Part shown: positions 17,426-25,394 of the stretch, piece after piece
Position numbering within the stretch: the stretch's first letter is position 1
Layout: each line of letters starts with the position of its first letter
Source: Burkholderia sp. 9120
Lineage (GTDB): Bacteria; Pseudomonadota; Gammaproteobacteria; Burkholderiales; Burkholderiaceae
Length of the DNA: 64,000 nucleotides
Assembly: GCF_000745015.1 (NCBI RefSeq)
Contig: NZ_JQNA01000002.1
Location: forward strand, 1,922,001-1,986,000
Reading direction: 5' to 3'
Program-made: the position numbers and the translations under genes
Notes under the pieces: generated by a model
The model's input: only the letters and a program-made list of their open reading frames with translations
Told to the model about the DNA's origin: nothing
The model's database searches: none

Positions 17426-18385
17426 GGCATGGGCTTGATGAAGAGGTAGGCGCAGCCCACTCCGGCGACGCATCGGCGGGGAAATGTGGTCGCCCCCGGC
17501 GCGCCCGCGCGCACCGTCGGGTACGTCTCATGAACCGCCCGCTGCTGGTCCGCGCCTTCTGCGTGTGCGCCCTGCATGCTGTCCGGCGTCCAGGTCGCGC
17601 ATCGCATTGATCCGGTTGCGCGCACGCCGGCTACCCGTCGGGGCACAGCGTCATCACACCAGGGGCCATCCGGCGACGTCGTCCAGCCGATACAAGGGCC
17701 AGTGTCCGCAAATGAAGGGGGAGATAGCTCTGACTTTCATACCCTCCCCCATTGACCGGAACTGCCATTCGAGTGGTTTGAGCACGGTGCCGCTTTGCGA
17801 AGGGCGTCCATCCAGGATACGGGTCAGGTCCCATGCCTCGATGATCGGCGCGCTTTCGCGCAAACATGGATTGGGCGCCGCGAGCCCGCAGGCTCGCTCA
17901 AAGCGAAGCAAAGCAAACAGGTCGCATCGTTTTCAATGCTGATAAGTCGTAGTATCAGCATTGCGTTTAATGCTGTATCTGAGCGGCGATAACCCGCGTT
18001 ATCATCGCGATCCGGCAGCTTCTAGAGGTCGCTGGTGTCGCATGTCGAGCTGTTTTCTGCCCTTTGACGAAGCCCCCCGAAATGCGGAAGCGGGGGGACC
18101 GTCGGAGACGCGGAATTGGCAGGAAGACCCGAGCGCACCCAAATGCCCGCGCCCCTTAATGAGCATATCGGGTGTCATCAGGGCCACCGGTACCTGCGGG
18201 CCATCACATAAACTCCGACAACCGTCGAGGCACCGTAGGTGGATCGTGCCGAACGCATCACTGATGGCCGGTACCGGATACCCAGCACCTCATCACCTGT
18301 AGCTGTGAGTGCGCATCGGATCCTCAAAACCTGCACAGATATGCGAACAATCTGTAAGCACGTCGCCGCAAGAAGTAGACGTGCC
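17426..18385. other. Long region without a recognised gene
   Basis: Open frames here (for example 17654-17911 minus) look like shadows and match no family I know. Features seen are a perfect 10-bp hairpin at 17935-17962 and a GC-rich stem near 18068-18092. It may be the flank of the serine-recombinase module. Confidence 0.3.
17935..17962. promoter_or_regulatory. Perfect inverted repeat, possible operator or recombination site
   Basis: AATGCTGATA (17935-17944) and TATCAGCATT (17953-17962) are exact inverted copies with eight bases between; the outer flanking C/G also pair, giving 11-bp arms. No T-run follows, so it is not a typical terminator. The dyad has the size of a protein-binding or Xer-like site. 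No gene starts close to it. Confidence 0.3.
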
Positions 18386-18413
18386 GAAAAGAAGCGGGGC
18401 GTGAAAGCCCCGC
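18386..18413 (-). terminator. Rho-independent terminator of the serine recombinase
   Basis: On the minus strand GCGGGGC pairs with GCCCCGC around a 6-base loop, followed by TTCTTTTC. It lies just after the recombinase stop codon. Confidence 0.8.
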
Positions 18414-18417
18414 GCAA

Positions 18418-20091
18418 TCAATCGTTCTCCTTTCTTCTGCTACCCTCGACCAACACCCGCCAGGGTGTAGGCCGCGTAGGACCGGTCTCGACCCGAACGA
18501 CATAATCGGCTTCCTCCTCAATTACCGGCGTCGTCCCGGACAGGTTCGCTACAACCGCACCTTCGCACGTCGTCACGGTCCATACCGACACAAACTTTTG
18601 AGGACGGTCAATCAGCACGATTTTCGGGAATACCCGGGAAAGAACGGCTCTCACCTGTTCAACTGCCGCATCTGGTCCAAACAGTGCCGGAATGATGTCG
18701 AGCGGCTCGACGGCCAACTGGCGCTCCAGATTCCCGACATCGAGCGAAGCAGCATAGGTCTGAAGCCTTGCGAGTTCCTCAGCCAACCGCTTCTTCTCAT
18801 CCCGCTGTTCGCGATACGCCTGCTCAAGGAAATCATCCCCATCCGCCTCCAGCCTGCGCATGCGCTGTGCCAGACTTTCAAGTTGCCGGTCTGCGCGTGC
18901 CACCTCAAGTTTCAGCTCAGTAATGCGAGCCTCCTGCCCCCCGTCGAGTCGCGCCTTCAGACGGTCGCGGAATTCCCTGATCCGCTTATCGTCAAACATG
19001 CATCGCAGAAGGTGTGTCAGCGCATGTTCGAGTGCCCTCACCGAAACATAGTCCACCCGCTCCGGAGCATTTTCAACGGCAACTCGACGTCTCTGCGCAC
19101 ACGCCGCGCAGTAAAGTTGAGGCGCAGAACCTCCCCCAGCGATACTCATCCTCCCCAGACAGGCGCCGCAGGTCACGAGCCCGGCGAATGGCCGCCGCCC
19201 GCCTCCCCGGAATGGCTGAGACGATGAACTGTCATTACAGGCGTACCAGACATGGTCGTCCACGAGCCGCAACTCCGGACGGGCATACTCAATCTCAGTA
19301 ACGTCCTGCTTCTCCTTTTTTGCCTTTGCCTTCGTAAAGCTACTGCCTCCATATACGAAAACGCCGCGATAAATGGTGTTGGCAAGAATCTGCTTTACCG
19401 TCGCCGGCCGCCAGTACCCCGCGCCGCCATCTTTCGACGGACGGGGGCAGGCAACGCTTTCACGGTTCAGGTGTTCTGCGATGGCATTAAGCGAGCTACC
19501 CTTGTACCGCATGGCGAACATCTGCCTCACCCGGTCTGCCGCCGGCTCGTCAATTTCCCAGACTGTTCCTCCTTCGTTTTCGCGCTCACCCTGCCTGACT
19601 GCCCGATATCCGTACGCCGCTTTCGCAATCATGAATCCGCGTATCAGTTGCCCCTGCATGCCCCGCTTGACCCGGTGGCTGGTCTCGCGCACAAAATGGG
19701 CCGCGATCAGCCCCGAGATGCCAAACTGCAACTGCCACCCAGGTATCGAGCTGTCGGTGCCGTCGCAACTGACGACACGCACCCGAGTCCGTTCGATACG
19801 CTGCTCGAGATGAGCAAACTCGAGCGTCGAGCGTGCGAGCCGTGATATCTCATCGACCACGATGGCCTCGAACTCCCCGGCCTCCCACGCACTGATAAAT
19901 CGCGCGTAAGCAACGCGCTTCGCCAAGCCCTTCTGTTGTCCGGTCACCGCCGCATCGACAAAAACGTGCTCGTCGCTGACGGTAAATCCTAACTGCGCCG
20001 CTGTTTGCCGCGCCCTTCTAACCTGGTCGTCGATTGACGTCGACCGGCTTTCATCGTCCGAATATCTTGCATAGATTCCTGCTGGCCGCAT
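18418..20091 (-). CDS. Large serine recombinase
   Basis: The 557-residue protein has the large serine integrase layout. The N-terminal resolvase domain (about 1-150) carries the Ser nucleophile near residue 11 (YARYSDDESRS) with VDEISRLARS. The recombinase domain (about 160-290) has AAYGYRAV, LNAIAEHLNRE and W-P-A-TVKQILANTIYRG. A zinc ribbon follows (CGAC near 308, CAAC near 330), then a coiled coil (about 380-450; Arg/Glu-rich) and a C-terminal tail. Such enzymes integrate or excise DNA between att sites. It overlaps the 3' end of a 61-residue gene, faces a divergent regulator across 20202-20305, and ends at a strong terminator. It is the likely mobility enzyme of the 18-26 kb module. No cognate att pair was identified. 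Confidence 0.93.
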   Translation of the reverse strand: MRPAGIYARYSDDESRSTSIDDQVRRARQTAAQLGFTVSDEHVFVDAAVTGQQKGLAKRVAYARFISAWEAGEFEAIVVDEISRLARSTLEFAHLEQRIERTRVRVVSCDGTDSSIPGWQLQFGISGLIAAHFVRETSHRVKRGMQGQLIRGFMIAKAAYGYRAVRQGERENEGGTVWEIDEPAADRVRQMFAMRYKGSSLNAIAEHLNRESVACPRPSKDGGAGYWRPATVKQILANTIYRGVFVYGGSSFTKAKAKKEKQDVTEIEYARPELRLVDDHVWYACNDSSSSQPFRGGGRRPFAGLVTCGACLGRMSIAGGGSAPQLYCAACAQRRRVAVENAPERVDYVSVRALEHALTHLLRCMFDDKRIREFRDRLKARLDGGQEARITELKLEVARADRQLESLAQRMRRLEADGDDFLEQAYREQRDEKKRLAEELARLQTYAASLDVGNLERQLAVEPLDIIPALFGPDAAVEQVRAVLSRVFPKIVLIDRPQKFVSVWTVTTCEGAVVANLSGTTPVIEEEADYVVRVETGPTRPTPWRVLVEGSRRKEND

Positions 20092-20174
20092 ACGTCTCCC
20101 TTTTGCTGGTAGGTTGCTGCGGCGAGCTCGACCAACAGGTCGAGTAGTTCTGAAACTGGTCCTGGTATTGCCAT
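19989..20174 (-). CDS. Small protein overlapping the serine recombinase start
   Basis: A 61-residue frame starting MAIPGPVSELLDLLVELAAA with a GAGGAC ribosome site 8 bases upstream. Its last 100 or so bases overlap the recombinase in another frame. The N-terminal half has an amphipathic-helix pattern; the C-terminal half is basic. It could act as a leader that couples or tempers recombinase translation. No family recognised. Confidence 0.5.
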   Translation of the reverse strand: MAIPGPVSELLDLLVELAAATYQQKGDVCGQQESMQDIRTMKAGRRQSTTRLEGRGKQRRS

Positions 20175-20202
20175 AAGAGTGTCCTCGCTATGCCTCAGCA
20201 AA

Positions 20203-20269
20203 ACGTATAGCGAACGCGTGAGCGGGACTGATCCGGACGGTTGCTATACGTATTGAGCGACCCGCTCAC
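20203..20269. promoter_or_regulatory. Divergent control region with two interleaved inverted repeats
   Basis: Between the recombinase operon and the regulator gene, ACGTATAGC (20203-20211) is inverted as GCTATACGT (20243-20251), and GTGAGCGGG (20218-20226) is inverted as CCCGCTCAC (20261-20269). The two pairs interleave. A GGCCGGATCCGGCC palindrome follows at about 20270-20283. This arrangement suits binding of the adjacent HTH regulator to both divergent promoters. Confidence 0.55.
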
Positions 20270-20305
20270 GGCCGGATCCGGCCGAAACGTTCGAGGACAA
20301 CAACA

Positions 20306-20932
20306 ATGGAAATGACACACGAAGAAGTGCGTACCGGGCGCAGTGCACGCCGGCAAAAACTCACGCTCGACACCGAGCAGTTGCAAAGGCCTGGTTCAAG
20401 ACTGCTTGCGGCGTTGTTCCAGCAAGCGAACTATCGGGACCATTCACTGGCTGCACTGGCAAATGAGCTTGGATGTACACCGGGCTATCTCTCGCAGTTG
20501 AGAAACGACACACGATGCGCGAGCAACGTATCGCAGAAGTTTGTCGATGCCGCTGCCCGGTACCTCGGGGTCCTGCCCGTCATCGTCAAAATCCTGGCAG
20601 AGCAGGTCCGGGCGGAGGATTTCGTCATGCCGTCCAGTTCTCTCGAGAGCCGGCTTGACCAGGTGATGCAGTTCATCCGGGATGATGGGGCTTTCGGTGC
20701 CTCGGTGCCGGGCGATATCCTCTCGGCCAGTCGTGAGATGAAAATCTTCGTTATCGAGTGCTATCGCGAGGCAACAGGTCTTGACCTGACACCAGGCATT
20801 TCGCTTACCCGCCGGCTCCGCGACACGATGGAAGCCGCGCTGGTTTTCGATAACGAAGTCAAGCCGCACCAACGAGCCGCCCAGCAGCCCTCGGCAACGG
20901 GAATCGCTCCCACAGTACTGGAGGTTCAATGA
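20306..20932 (+). CDS. Helix-turn-helix transcriptional regulator
   Basis: The 208-residue protein has one clear XRE-like helix-turn-helix at about residues 47-70 (HSLAALANELGCTPGYLSQL) within an otherwise helical, acidic-basic mixed protein. The C-terminal part is Gln/Pro-rich and unstructured. It is transcribed divergently from the serine recombinase, from a region with paired inverted repeats, and its stop overlaps the next start (ATGA at 20929-20932). It probably represses its own promoter and the recombinase operon. The same TATACGTA-type motif occurs before two other genes of the module, which may form its regulon. Inference from position; specificity untested. Confidence 0.65.
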   Translation: MEMTHEEVRTGRSARRQKLTLDTEQLQRPGSRLLAALFQQANYRDHSLAALANELGCTPGYLSQLRNDTRCASNVSQKFVDAAARYLGVLPVIVKILAEQVRAEDFVMPSSSLESRLDQVMQFIRDDGAFGASVPGDILSASREMKIFVIECYREATGLDLTPGISLTRRLRDTMEAALVFDNEVKPHQRAAQQPSATGIAPTVLEVQ

Positions 20933-21531
20933 ATTCGGCCCTGCTTAGGGAGCATGGACTGCACCCGGGCTACATCATTCCTTCGGCTCACTGGTCCTCA
21001 ATCGAGCGTGTATGCGGGGAAGAACCGTCTGAAAGAAGCGCGCTCCTAGTCGAGGTTCCTGAGGAAATGCAGCGCGCATTCGAGGCCACCCACGCATTAG
21101 GACAGTCGCGACTGAGTACGCTGCGTTCCGGCGGTGGAATGTTTCTTCTGGCTATCACCCTGCAGATTGAAACCTGCCAGACCAGAGTGGTGTTGAACCT
21201 GTCGGAACCGCACGTAAGGCAATACCTTCAGGAAGCGACCGCGAGTGGCGAATTGCTGGTGGGATTACATACGCGGGATGACAGCTGGGTACACTCGACC
21301 CTGCTCGCTATCGAACCCGACGCATGCAGCCGGCTACTGGAAACGTCTGCCGGAGCTGTCGCGTTCTCCACTGAGGATGCCTGGAACGAGAAGGCGTCGG
21401 CCTGCTCCAGGTTATTGCAGGACACGAAGTTTTTCGTGTTCGACGACAAGCCCGCGAGCTGCGTAAGCGTGGTTTTTGTCAAGGACACTTCGCAGTTTCT
21501 GAAGCCTGGCGATTTCGAGGCCACTCTGTGA
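20929..21531 (+). CDS. Hypothetical protein coupled to the HTH regulator
   Basis: The 200-residue product begins at an ATG overlapping the regulator stop by 4 bases, and a terminator follows directly. It is acidic, without signal peptide or membrane segment; segments such as GGGMFLLAITLQIETCQTRV and CVSVVFVKDTSQF suggest alternating beta strands in a small soluble domain. No family recognised. As the co-transcribed partner of the regulator it could be a sensor or anti-regulator. Confidence 0.6.
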   Translation: MNSALLREHGLHPGYIIPSAHWSSIERVCGEEPSERSALLVEVPEEMQRAFEATHALGQSRLSTLRSGGGMFLLAITLQIETCQTRVVLNLSEPHVRQYLQEATASGELLVGLHTRDDSWVHSTLLAIEPDACSRLLETSAGAVAFSTEDAWNEKASACSRLLQDTKFFVFDDKPASCVSVVFVKDTSQFLKPGDFEATL

Positions 21532-21536
21532 TTCAC

Positions 21537-21567
21537 GGCGCGAGCGATGCTCGCGCCTTTTCTTTTT
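21537..21567 (+). terminator. Rho-independent terminator
   Basis: GGCGCGAGC pairs with GCTCGCGCC around a 3-base loop, followed by TTTTCTTTTT, six bases after the stop codon of the 200-residue gene. Confidence 0.9.
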
Positions 21568-21836
21568 ACAGAGCCTGCAGATGGTCGATCCTGGAGAGGA
21601 CTTACGGTTGCACATCCCGCGTCCGTCGCGCGAGATCGTGCACCGCGCACATGGTCTTCGCGCAATTGCCCCACCCGGGGCAGACAGTCAGCCGTCTTCC
21701 CTGATAGCCACTTAAGGCGCAGCCTTGGCCAGGGAAAAGGCGGAGCGTCACAAAAACTCTTCCTCTTGAGAAGCCTCCGCCAGGTTAGCGGTTAAAAGGT
21801 TATTGGTTACGTATAACTTATCGCCTCAGAAGGCCC

Positions 21837-21946
21837 GTCCGGCGGGCTTCCGGTTACGTGGCCGGTGGGCTGATCGCGCGATTGAGGTGAGTTAATTACG
21901 CGATTCCAGTGGCGCAACTGCGCGGTTCCGGTGGGGTAATTGCGCG
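21837..21946 (-). repeat. Iteron-like 22-bp tandem direct repeats
   Basis: Read on the minus strand, five consecutive 22-base units start at 21946, 21924, 21902, 21880 and 21858. The first four begin CGCG and the units share the core CCCACCGGAA in degraded form (ACCCCACCGGAAC, GCGCCACTGGAAT, ACTCACCTCAAT, GCCCACCGGCCA, GCCCGCCGGAC). A 22-bp period puts each unit on the same face of the helix, as in plasmid iterons. The first two units encode the C-terminus of the adjacent TrfA-like initiator. This is a candidate replication origin or copy-control site. Confidence 0.65.
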
Positions 21947-22768
21947 CCGGCAACTGACCGATCCGTCTTCAATCGAGAACGACTCCAGGAACTGAACGTC
22001 GACGAGCTGCTGCAGCGCGAGGGTGGCTTTGCGCCTGAACTCCTTGCGTGGCGTCACGTCCCCGCAAAGGCTCTGCAATCTGTCGAGCGGGAATGCGATG
22101 GGTTCGCGGTGTGACGCATAAAATCCGAGTAGCCATGACGCGAGATACGAACGCCTGGTAAGCCGGTCCTCGTAGACGCGCAGTATGCGCGTGTAGTGCT
22201 GGTCCCTGAACAGCTCCGCAATCTCCCGGTCAAAGTACACCCGGATCTCTTTCGAGTCCGGTACGAACTCCCAGCGGGCAATCAGGGATACGGCCACCCC
22301 CGCGCGCGCAATGCGCGGGACGAACATCAACAGGCTTGTTGCCTTGAGCCGTGTGAGCGTCTCGATGAGTTTTTCATAAGCCGCGTTCGACGTGCCCCAG
22401 CCGATGTCCTCGCAGAATCGCCGTGGCCTGAATGTGGCAGCGCCTGGCGTATCTCCTTCCCGGTGGAGGGCATGCATGAACACCCTCCGGTCGTCCTGCC
22501 GTAGCTCTTCCCCCGAGTATTCGATATACCCGTTTCGCGAAGCCTGAACCGGTAGCCGGTGCCGCGAGAACGACCGGCGCGGCGACGCCGGATCGGCAAC
22601 CCGAAACAGCGCGCAGCGCACCAGCTCGTTCGGAATGATGGACGCGTTCTCCGGATGGTATGGCACAAGTGGGTACGGTAGTTGCCAGAGCTGTGGTGCT
22701 GGCGCTGCCGGCTTTCCGCAGTCGCGGTCACGTTCAGCGACAAGCGCGTCGAGGAGAATATCGCTCAT
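21896..22768 (-). CDS. Plasmid replication initiator, TrfA/RepA-like
   Basis: The 290-residue protein resembles TrfA-type initiators, which bind iterons and open plasmid origins. Recognisable parts are IIPNELVRCALFRV, YSGEELRQDDRRVFMHALH, the segment FCEDIGWGTSNAAYEKLIET followed by LTRLKATSL, and the winged-helix region IRVYFDREIAELF to LASWLLGFYASH. The C-terminal ITPPEPRSCATGIA is encoded inside 22-bp direct repeats. The start overlaps the stop of the 84-residue gene (ATGA at 22768-22765). On a chromosome, such a gene marks an integrated plasmid or a replicating integrative element. No parA or parB is seen nearby. Confidence 0.78.
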   Translation of the reverse strand: MSDILLDALVAERDRDCGKPAAPAPQLWQLPYPLVPYHPENASIIPNELVRCALFRVADPASPRRSFSRHRLPVQASRNGYIEYSGEELRQDDRRVFMHALHREGDTPGAATFRPRRFCEDIGWGTSNAAYEKLIETLTRLKATSLLMFVPRIARAGVAVSLIARWEFVPDSKEIRVYFDREIAELFRDQHYTRILRVYEDRLTRRSYLASWLLGFYASHREPIAFPLDRLQSLCGDVTPRKEFRRKATLALQQLVDVQFLESFSIEDGSVSCRRAITPPEPRSCATGIA

Positions 22769-23019
22769 TGCCCCTCCCCGCCCGCGACTCCGTCATCGAG
22801 CGGCAGCATCGCTAGTTCGAGGCCGCGTTCATGTGCGCGGCCGAGGAATTCGAATCCCTCGAACCCCGAAAATCGCCTGGCCTTCGACGGGTCCAGCGTC
22901 CAGGGCGAGCCATCCGGCCCAGGCCCGGCCAGCAGGTAGCGCATTGGCTGCGTCGCATTGGCCTCGACGATTGCGTAAATTTTCCTGTGTCCTGCCTTGC
23001 GGCCGCCGCAGCGCGTCAT
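22765..23019 (-). CDS. Small protein upstream of the replication initiator
   Basis: The 84-residue protein starts at ATG 23019, chosen because GGAGGT lies a few bases upstream and the ATG overlaps the stop of the 42-codon frame before it. The product is basic at the N-terminus (MTRCGGRKAGHRKIYAIVEA) and acidic at the end (LPLDDGVAGGEGQ). No family recognised. It ends in an ATGA overlap with the initiator gene, so the three genes should be translated in sequence. Confidence 0.6.
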   Translation of the reverse strand: MTRCGGRKAGHRKIYAIVEANATQPMRYLLAGPGPDGSPWTLDPSKARRFSGFEGFEFLGRAHERGLELAMLPLDDGVAGGEGQ

Positions 23020-23144
23020 TCGCGACCTCCGCTGAGTCTCGCACACGCGTTCATACGAACCGGTGCGACGCCTGCGCGTTCGAACGCCAGCTTCGACCTC
23101 GGACTGGTAATGGGTGCCCAAGCCGGGCGCTTGGCTATCTGCAT
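23016..23144 (-). CDS. 42-residue protein heading the replication operon
   Basis: A short frame starts at ATG 23144 after an AGGAG ribosome site with 7-base spacing and ends in ATGA (23019-23016) with the next gene. The peptide MQIAKRPAWAPITSPRSKLA, then FERAGVAPVRMNACARLSGG, is basic and without known motifs. Good ribosome site and coupling make it likely to be translated. It may serve as a leader regulating the initiator or as a small DNA-binding peptide. Confidence 0.55.
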   Translation of the reverse strand: MQIAKRPAWAPITSPRSKLAFERAGVAPVRMNACARLSGGRE

Positions 23145-23368
23145 CCGTGACTCCTGTTGTTGTGAATAACAGGTGCAGCGACCGCATTTAGCCGACCGTC
23201 GTGATGTGATGTGCGACGGGTTGCCGGAGGCGCAAAGTCCGGACGCCGCCTCATCGGGCTGGCGTCTGATCCGGTCATCTTTCCGCCGCAGATCGGGTAG
23301 CGAAAAAATCCGCTGGCCGGATAAAACAGGGGCCTACACGAGACTCACCCACTCTGGAGTCCGTGAAA

Positions 23369-24544
23369 ATGACCCACTCGCAATACACCGCCAACGCCCT
23401 TCAATCGTCGCTGTCCAACATCGACGACGATGCCGGAGCGTCCACCCGGTCACTCGAATGCGTTGAGCTCTTTGCCGGATGCGGCTCGATGGCCCTAGGC
23501 CTGCAACAGGCAGGCATCATTCACCCGGTGATGGTCGACATCGACCCATACGCGTGCCGGACGCTATCCGCAAATCGGACCGCGTTCGGCAAGTCGGACC
23601 GCCTGTTAATTTCGCAGGCCGATGTGCGTCATGTCGACTGGCACGCGTACGCCGGCATCGACCTCATCGCGGGCGGCCCTCCCTCCCAGTCGTTTTCCGG
23701 TGGTGGCCTGGGCGCCGGTCAGGATGACGAGCGGGACCTGTGGCCGGAGGCTGTTCGCGCCGTGGCGGAGGCGCTGCCGCGAGCGTTTCTGTTCGAGAGC
23801 ACACCGGGCCTGCTGCGCCCCGCGTTCGGCTATTACCTTAACGGCCTGGTCACACGCTTGGAGCGACCGTCTAGCGACGGAGAGGATGCGCGGTACGCCG
23901 TCACCGTCGTGCCGCTGAACGCGGCAGACTACGGCGTCTCCCAGAACCTCCGGCGCATACTCATCGCCGGCGTACGGCAAGATTGCGGCAGCCTACTGGA
24001 ATTTCCGGCCGCAACGCACAGTCACGAACGACTGGTGTGGGACAGGTGGGTTTCCGGCGAGTACTGGAAGCGGCATGGCTTACTGCGACCTGATGCCTCG
24101 CTGGTACCCAAAGAGGAGAGGTCTATCCTCAAGCGGCTCCTCACGGGAAAGACTTACCCCGGCGAAGCGGCGTGGCGCACCTGCCGCGACGCCTTGGCTG
24201 GCAACCGGACGGCGGCACTGACTGACCACCTTGAGGATTCTGCAGGTCGCCGGACTGCGCGTCAGTATCCTGGTCATACGGGCAGCCAACTGGATTTGCC
24301 ATCGAAGGCCCTCAAAGCTGGCGTCCACGGCGTTCCCGGTGGCGAGAACATGTTCGTTGATGACAATGGCGCTTGCTGGCAATTCACCGTGCGGGACGCT
24401 GCGCGACTACAAGGCCTACCGGACAATTTCGTCGTGGAAGGTTCGTGGTCGCAGGGAATGCGCCAACTCGGTAACGCATTGCCTGTGCCCGTCGCCAAGG
24501 TGGCGGGACGCTGGCTCACCGATTGCCTCAATCACGCATCCTAG
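23369..24544 (+). CDS. C5-cytosine methyltransferase homologue with Ser in place of the catalytic Cys
   Basis: The 391-residue protein has the fold of DNA C5-methyltransferases: motif I ELFAGCGSMALG (about 33-44), motif IV GGPPSQSFS (102-110), motif VI FESTPGLL (142-149), motif VIII SQNLRRILIAG and motif X GNALPVPVAKVAG. Motif IV should read PCQ; the codon at 23684-23686 is TCC, giving Ser106, so the covalent attack on C6 should fail. Motif VI has EST instead of ENV and motif VIII has QNLRR instead of QxRxR, so several catalytic positions have drifted while SAM-binding motifs I and X are kept. The ATG at 23369 is preferred to GTG 23363 from GGAG spacing. It may bind DNA or SAM without methylating. 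A hairpin terminator follows. Confidence 0.88.
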   Translation: MTHSQYTANALQSSLSNIDDDAGASTRSLECVELFAGCGSMALGLQQAGIIHPVMVDIDPYACRTLSANRTAFGKSDRLLISQADVRHVDWHAYAGIDLIAGGPPSQSFSGGGLGAGQDDERDLWPEAVRAVAEALPRAFLFESTPGLLRPAFGYYLNGLVTRLERPSSDGEDARYAVTVVPLNAADYGVSQNLRRILIAGVRQDCGSLLEFPAATHSHERLVWDRWVSGEYWKRHGLLRPDASLVPKEERSILKRLLTGKTYPGEAAWRTCRDALAGNRTAALTDHLEDSAGRRTARQYPGHTGSQLDLPSKALKAGVHGVPGGENMFVDDNGACWQFTVRDAARLQGLPDNFVVEGSWSQGMRQLGNALPVPVAKVAGRWLTDCLNHAS

Positions 24545-24549
24545 AAATA

Positions 24550-24577
24550 AAGATGGTCCGCGCAGGCGGACCATCTT
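24550..24577 (+). terminator. Hairpin terminator after the methyltransferase homologue
   Basis: A perfect 12-bp stem (AAGATGGTCCGC with GCGGACCATCTT, loop of four) lies six bases after the stop codon. The T-run is poor on this strand, though the stem is strong and the A-rich leader gives some T's for the opposite strand, so it may serve both converging genes. Confidence 0.65.
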
Positions 24578-24639
24578 AATCAACGTTACTGGACGCGCTG
24601 CGCGCCGCGTACCGGGAGCGCAGGTGGAATGTCCTGGAG

Positions 24640-25266
24640 CTAGTGGAGTGTCCCTTCGTCACGCAAACTCGTCTCGACGCATTCGAGCATGTGTGTCGGC
24701 AGCATCACCGACACGCTCAAGTCCCTGACGGGTGGTTGCCCGAGCAGCGCCGGCACCGTGGCAATGGCGCACACTTTGCTGATAATGCCCGACACACCCA
24801 GGATGACCTCCTCGCGGTCAACGTCGGAAACGGACTGAACCAGCCTCTCGACCGGTGCAATCATCTCCCACGGGAGGTGTGCGGCAGAAACGGCCGCCTC
24901 CTCCTCTCCCGCGTCGCCCATCGCCACCTGCATGGGTGCCATGCGCAAAGAGGCGAGGAACTCAGGAACCGGTGGTTCGAACAGCGGAAGCAGAAACCGG
25001 TGCTGGAACATGCCAAGCTGCTGGGTGAACACCACGTAGTTGCCGGCCTTATCGCCCGTAAAAGCGGCCACGTTAAGGTCCCGCGCAGCTGACTCCTTGA
25101 GCATGGCGGCAAACATGGGCGCGGAAACGTCTCCGCACAAAAACCATCCTTCGAGCCCCGCACCCTTCCGCTGCCGCCCAGCCATAGCTTCCGTAACGTC
25201 CTCCGGCCGCATCACGCGCGCGGGTGTCAGCAGCGCATCACCACATCTTGTCGGTTTCTCAATCAT
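24640..25266 (-). CDS. Hypothetical protein of the island module
   Basis: A 208-residue soluble protein starting MIEKPTRCGDALLTPARVMR with AGGAC upstream of the ATG. It has no signal peptide, membrane helix or Cys cluster. Segments such as LNVAAFTGDKAGNYVVFTQQ and LSVSVMLPTHMLECV suggest an alpha/beta domain. No family recognised. Upstream, CCTATACGTAATGCGC (25302-25317) resembles GCTATACGTATTGAGC before the HTH regulator, suggesting shared control. It converges on the methyltransferase homologue. Confidence 0.6.
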   Translation of the reverse strand: MIEKPTRCGDALLTPARVMRPEDVTEAMAGRQRKGAGLEGWFLCGDVSAPMFAAMLKESAARDLNVAAFTGDKAGNYVVFTQQLGMFQHRFLLPLFEPPVPEFLASLRMAPMQVAMGDAGEEEAAVSAAHLPWEMIAPVERLVQSVSDVDREEVILGVSGIISKVCAIATVPALLGQPPVRDLSVSVMLPTHMLECVETSLRDEGTLH

Positions 25267-25394
25267 TGTTCGTGTCCTATGTAGACGCGCCGGAATGGCG
25301 CATTACGTATAGGCACCGCAATGACAGAATACGATTCGCACGCGCGCGACCACCAAAGACAGACGACCCGCGCGCACATAAGCGCTAACCGAGG

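Noticed and set aside
17654..17911. Minus-strand 85-codon frame, considered as an IS remnant
   Set aside because: No recognisable transposase motif and no inverted repeats; left unannotated.
21837..21946. CRISPR array
   Set aside because: The repeats are contiguous 22-mers without spacers and degenerate, consistent with iterons and not CRISPR; no cas genes seen.
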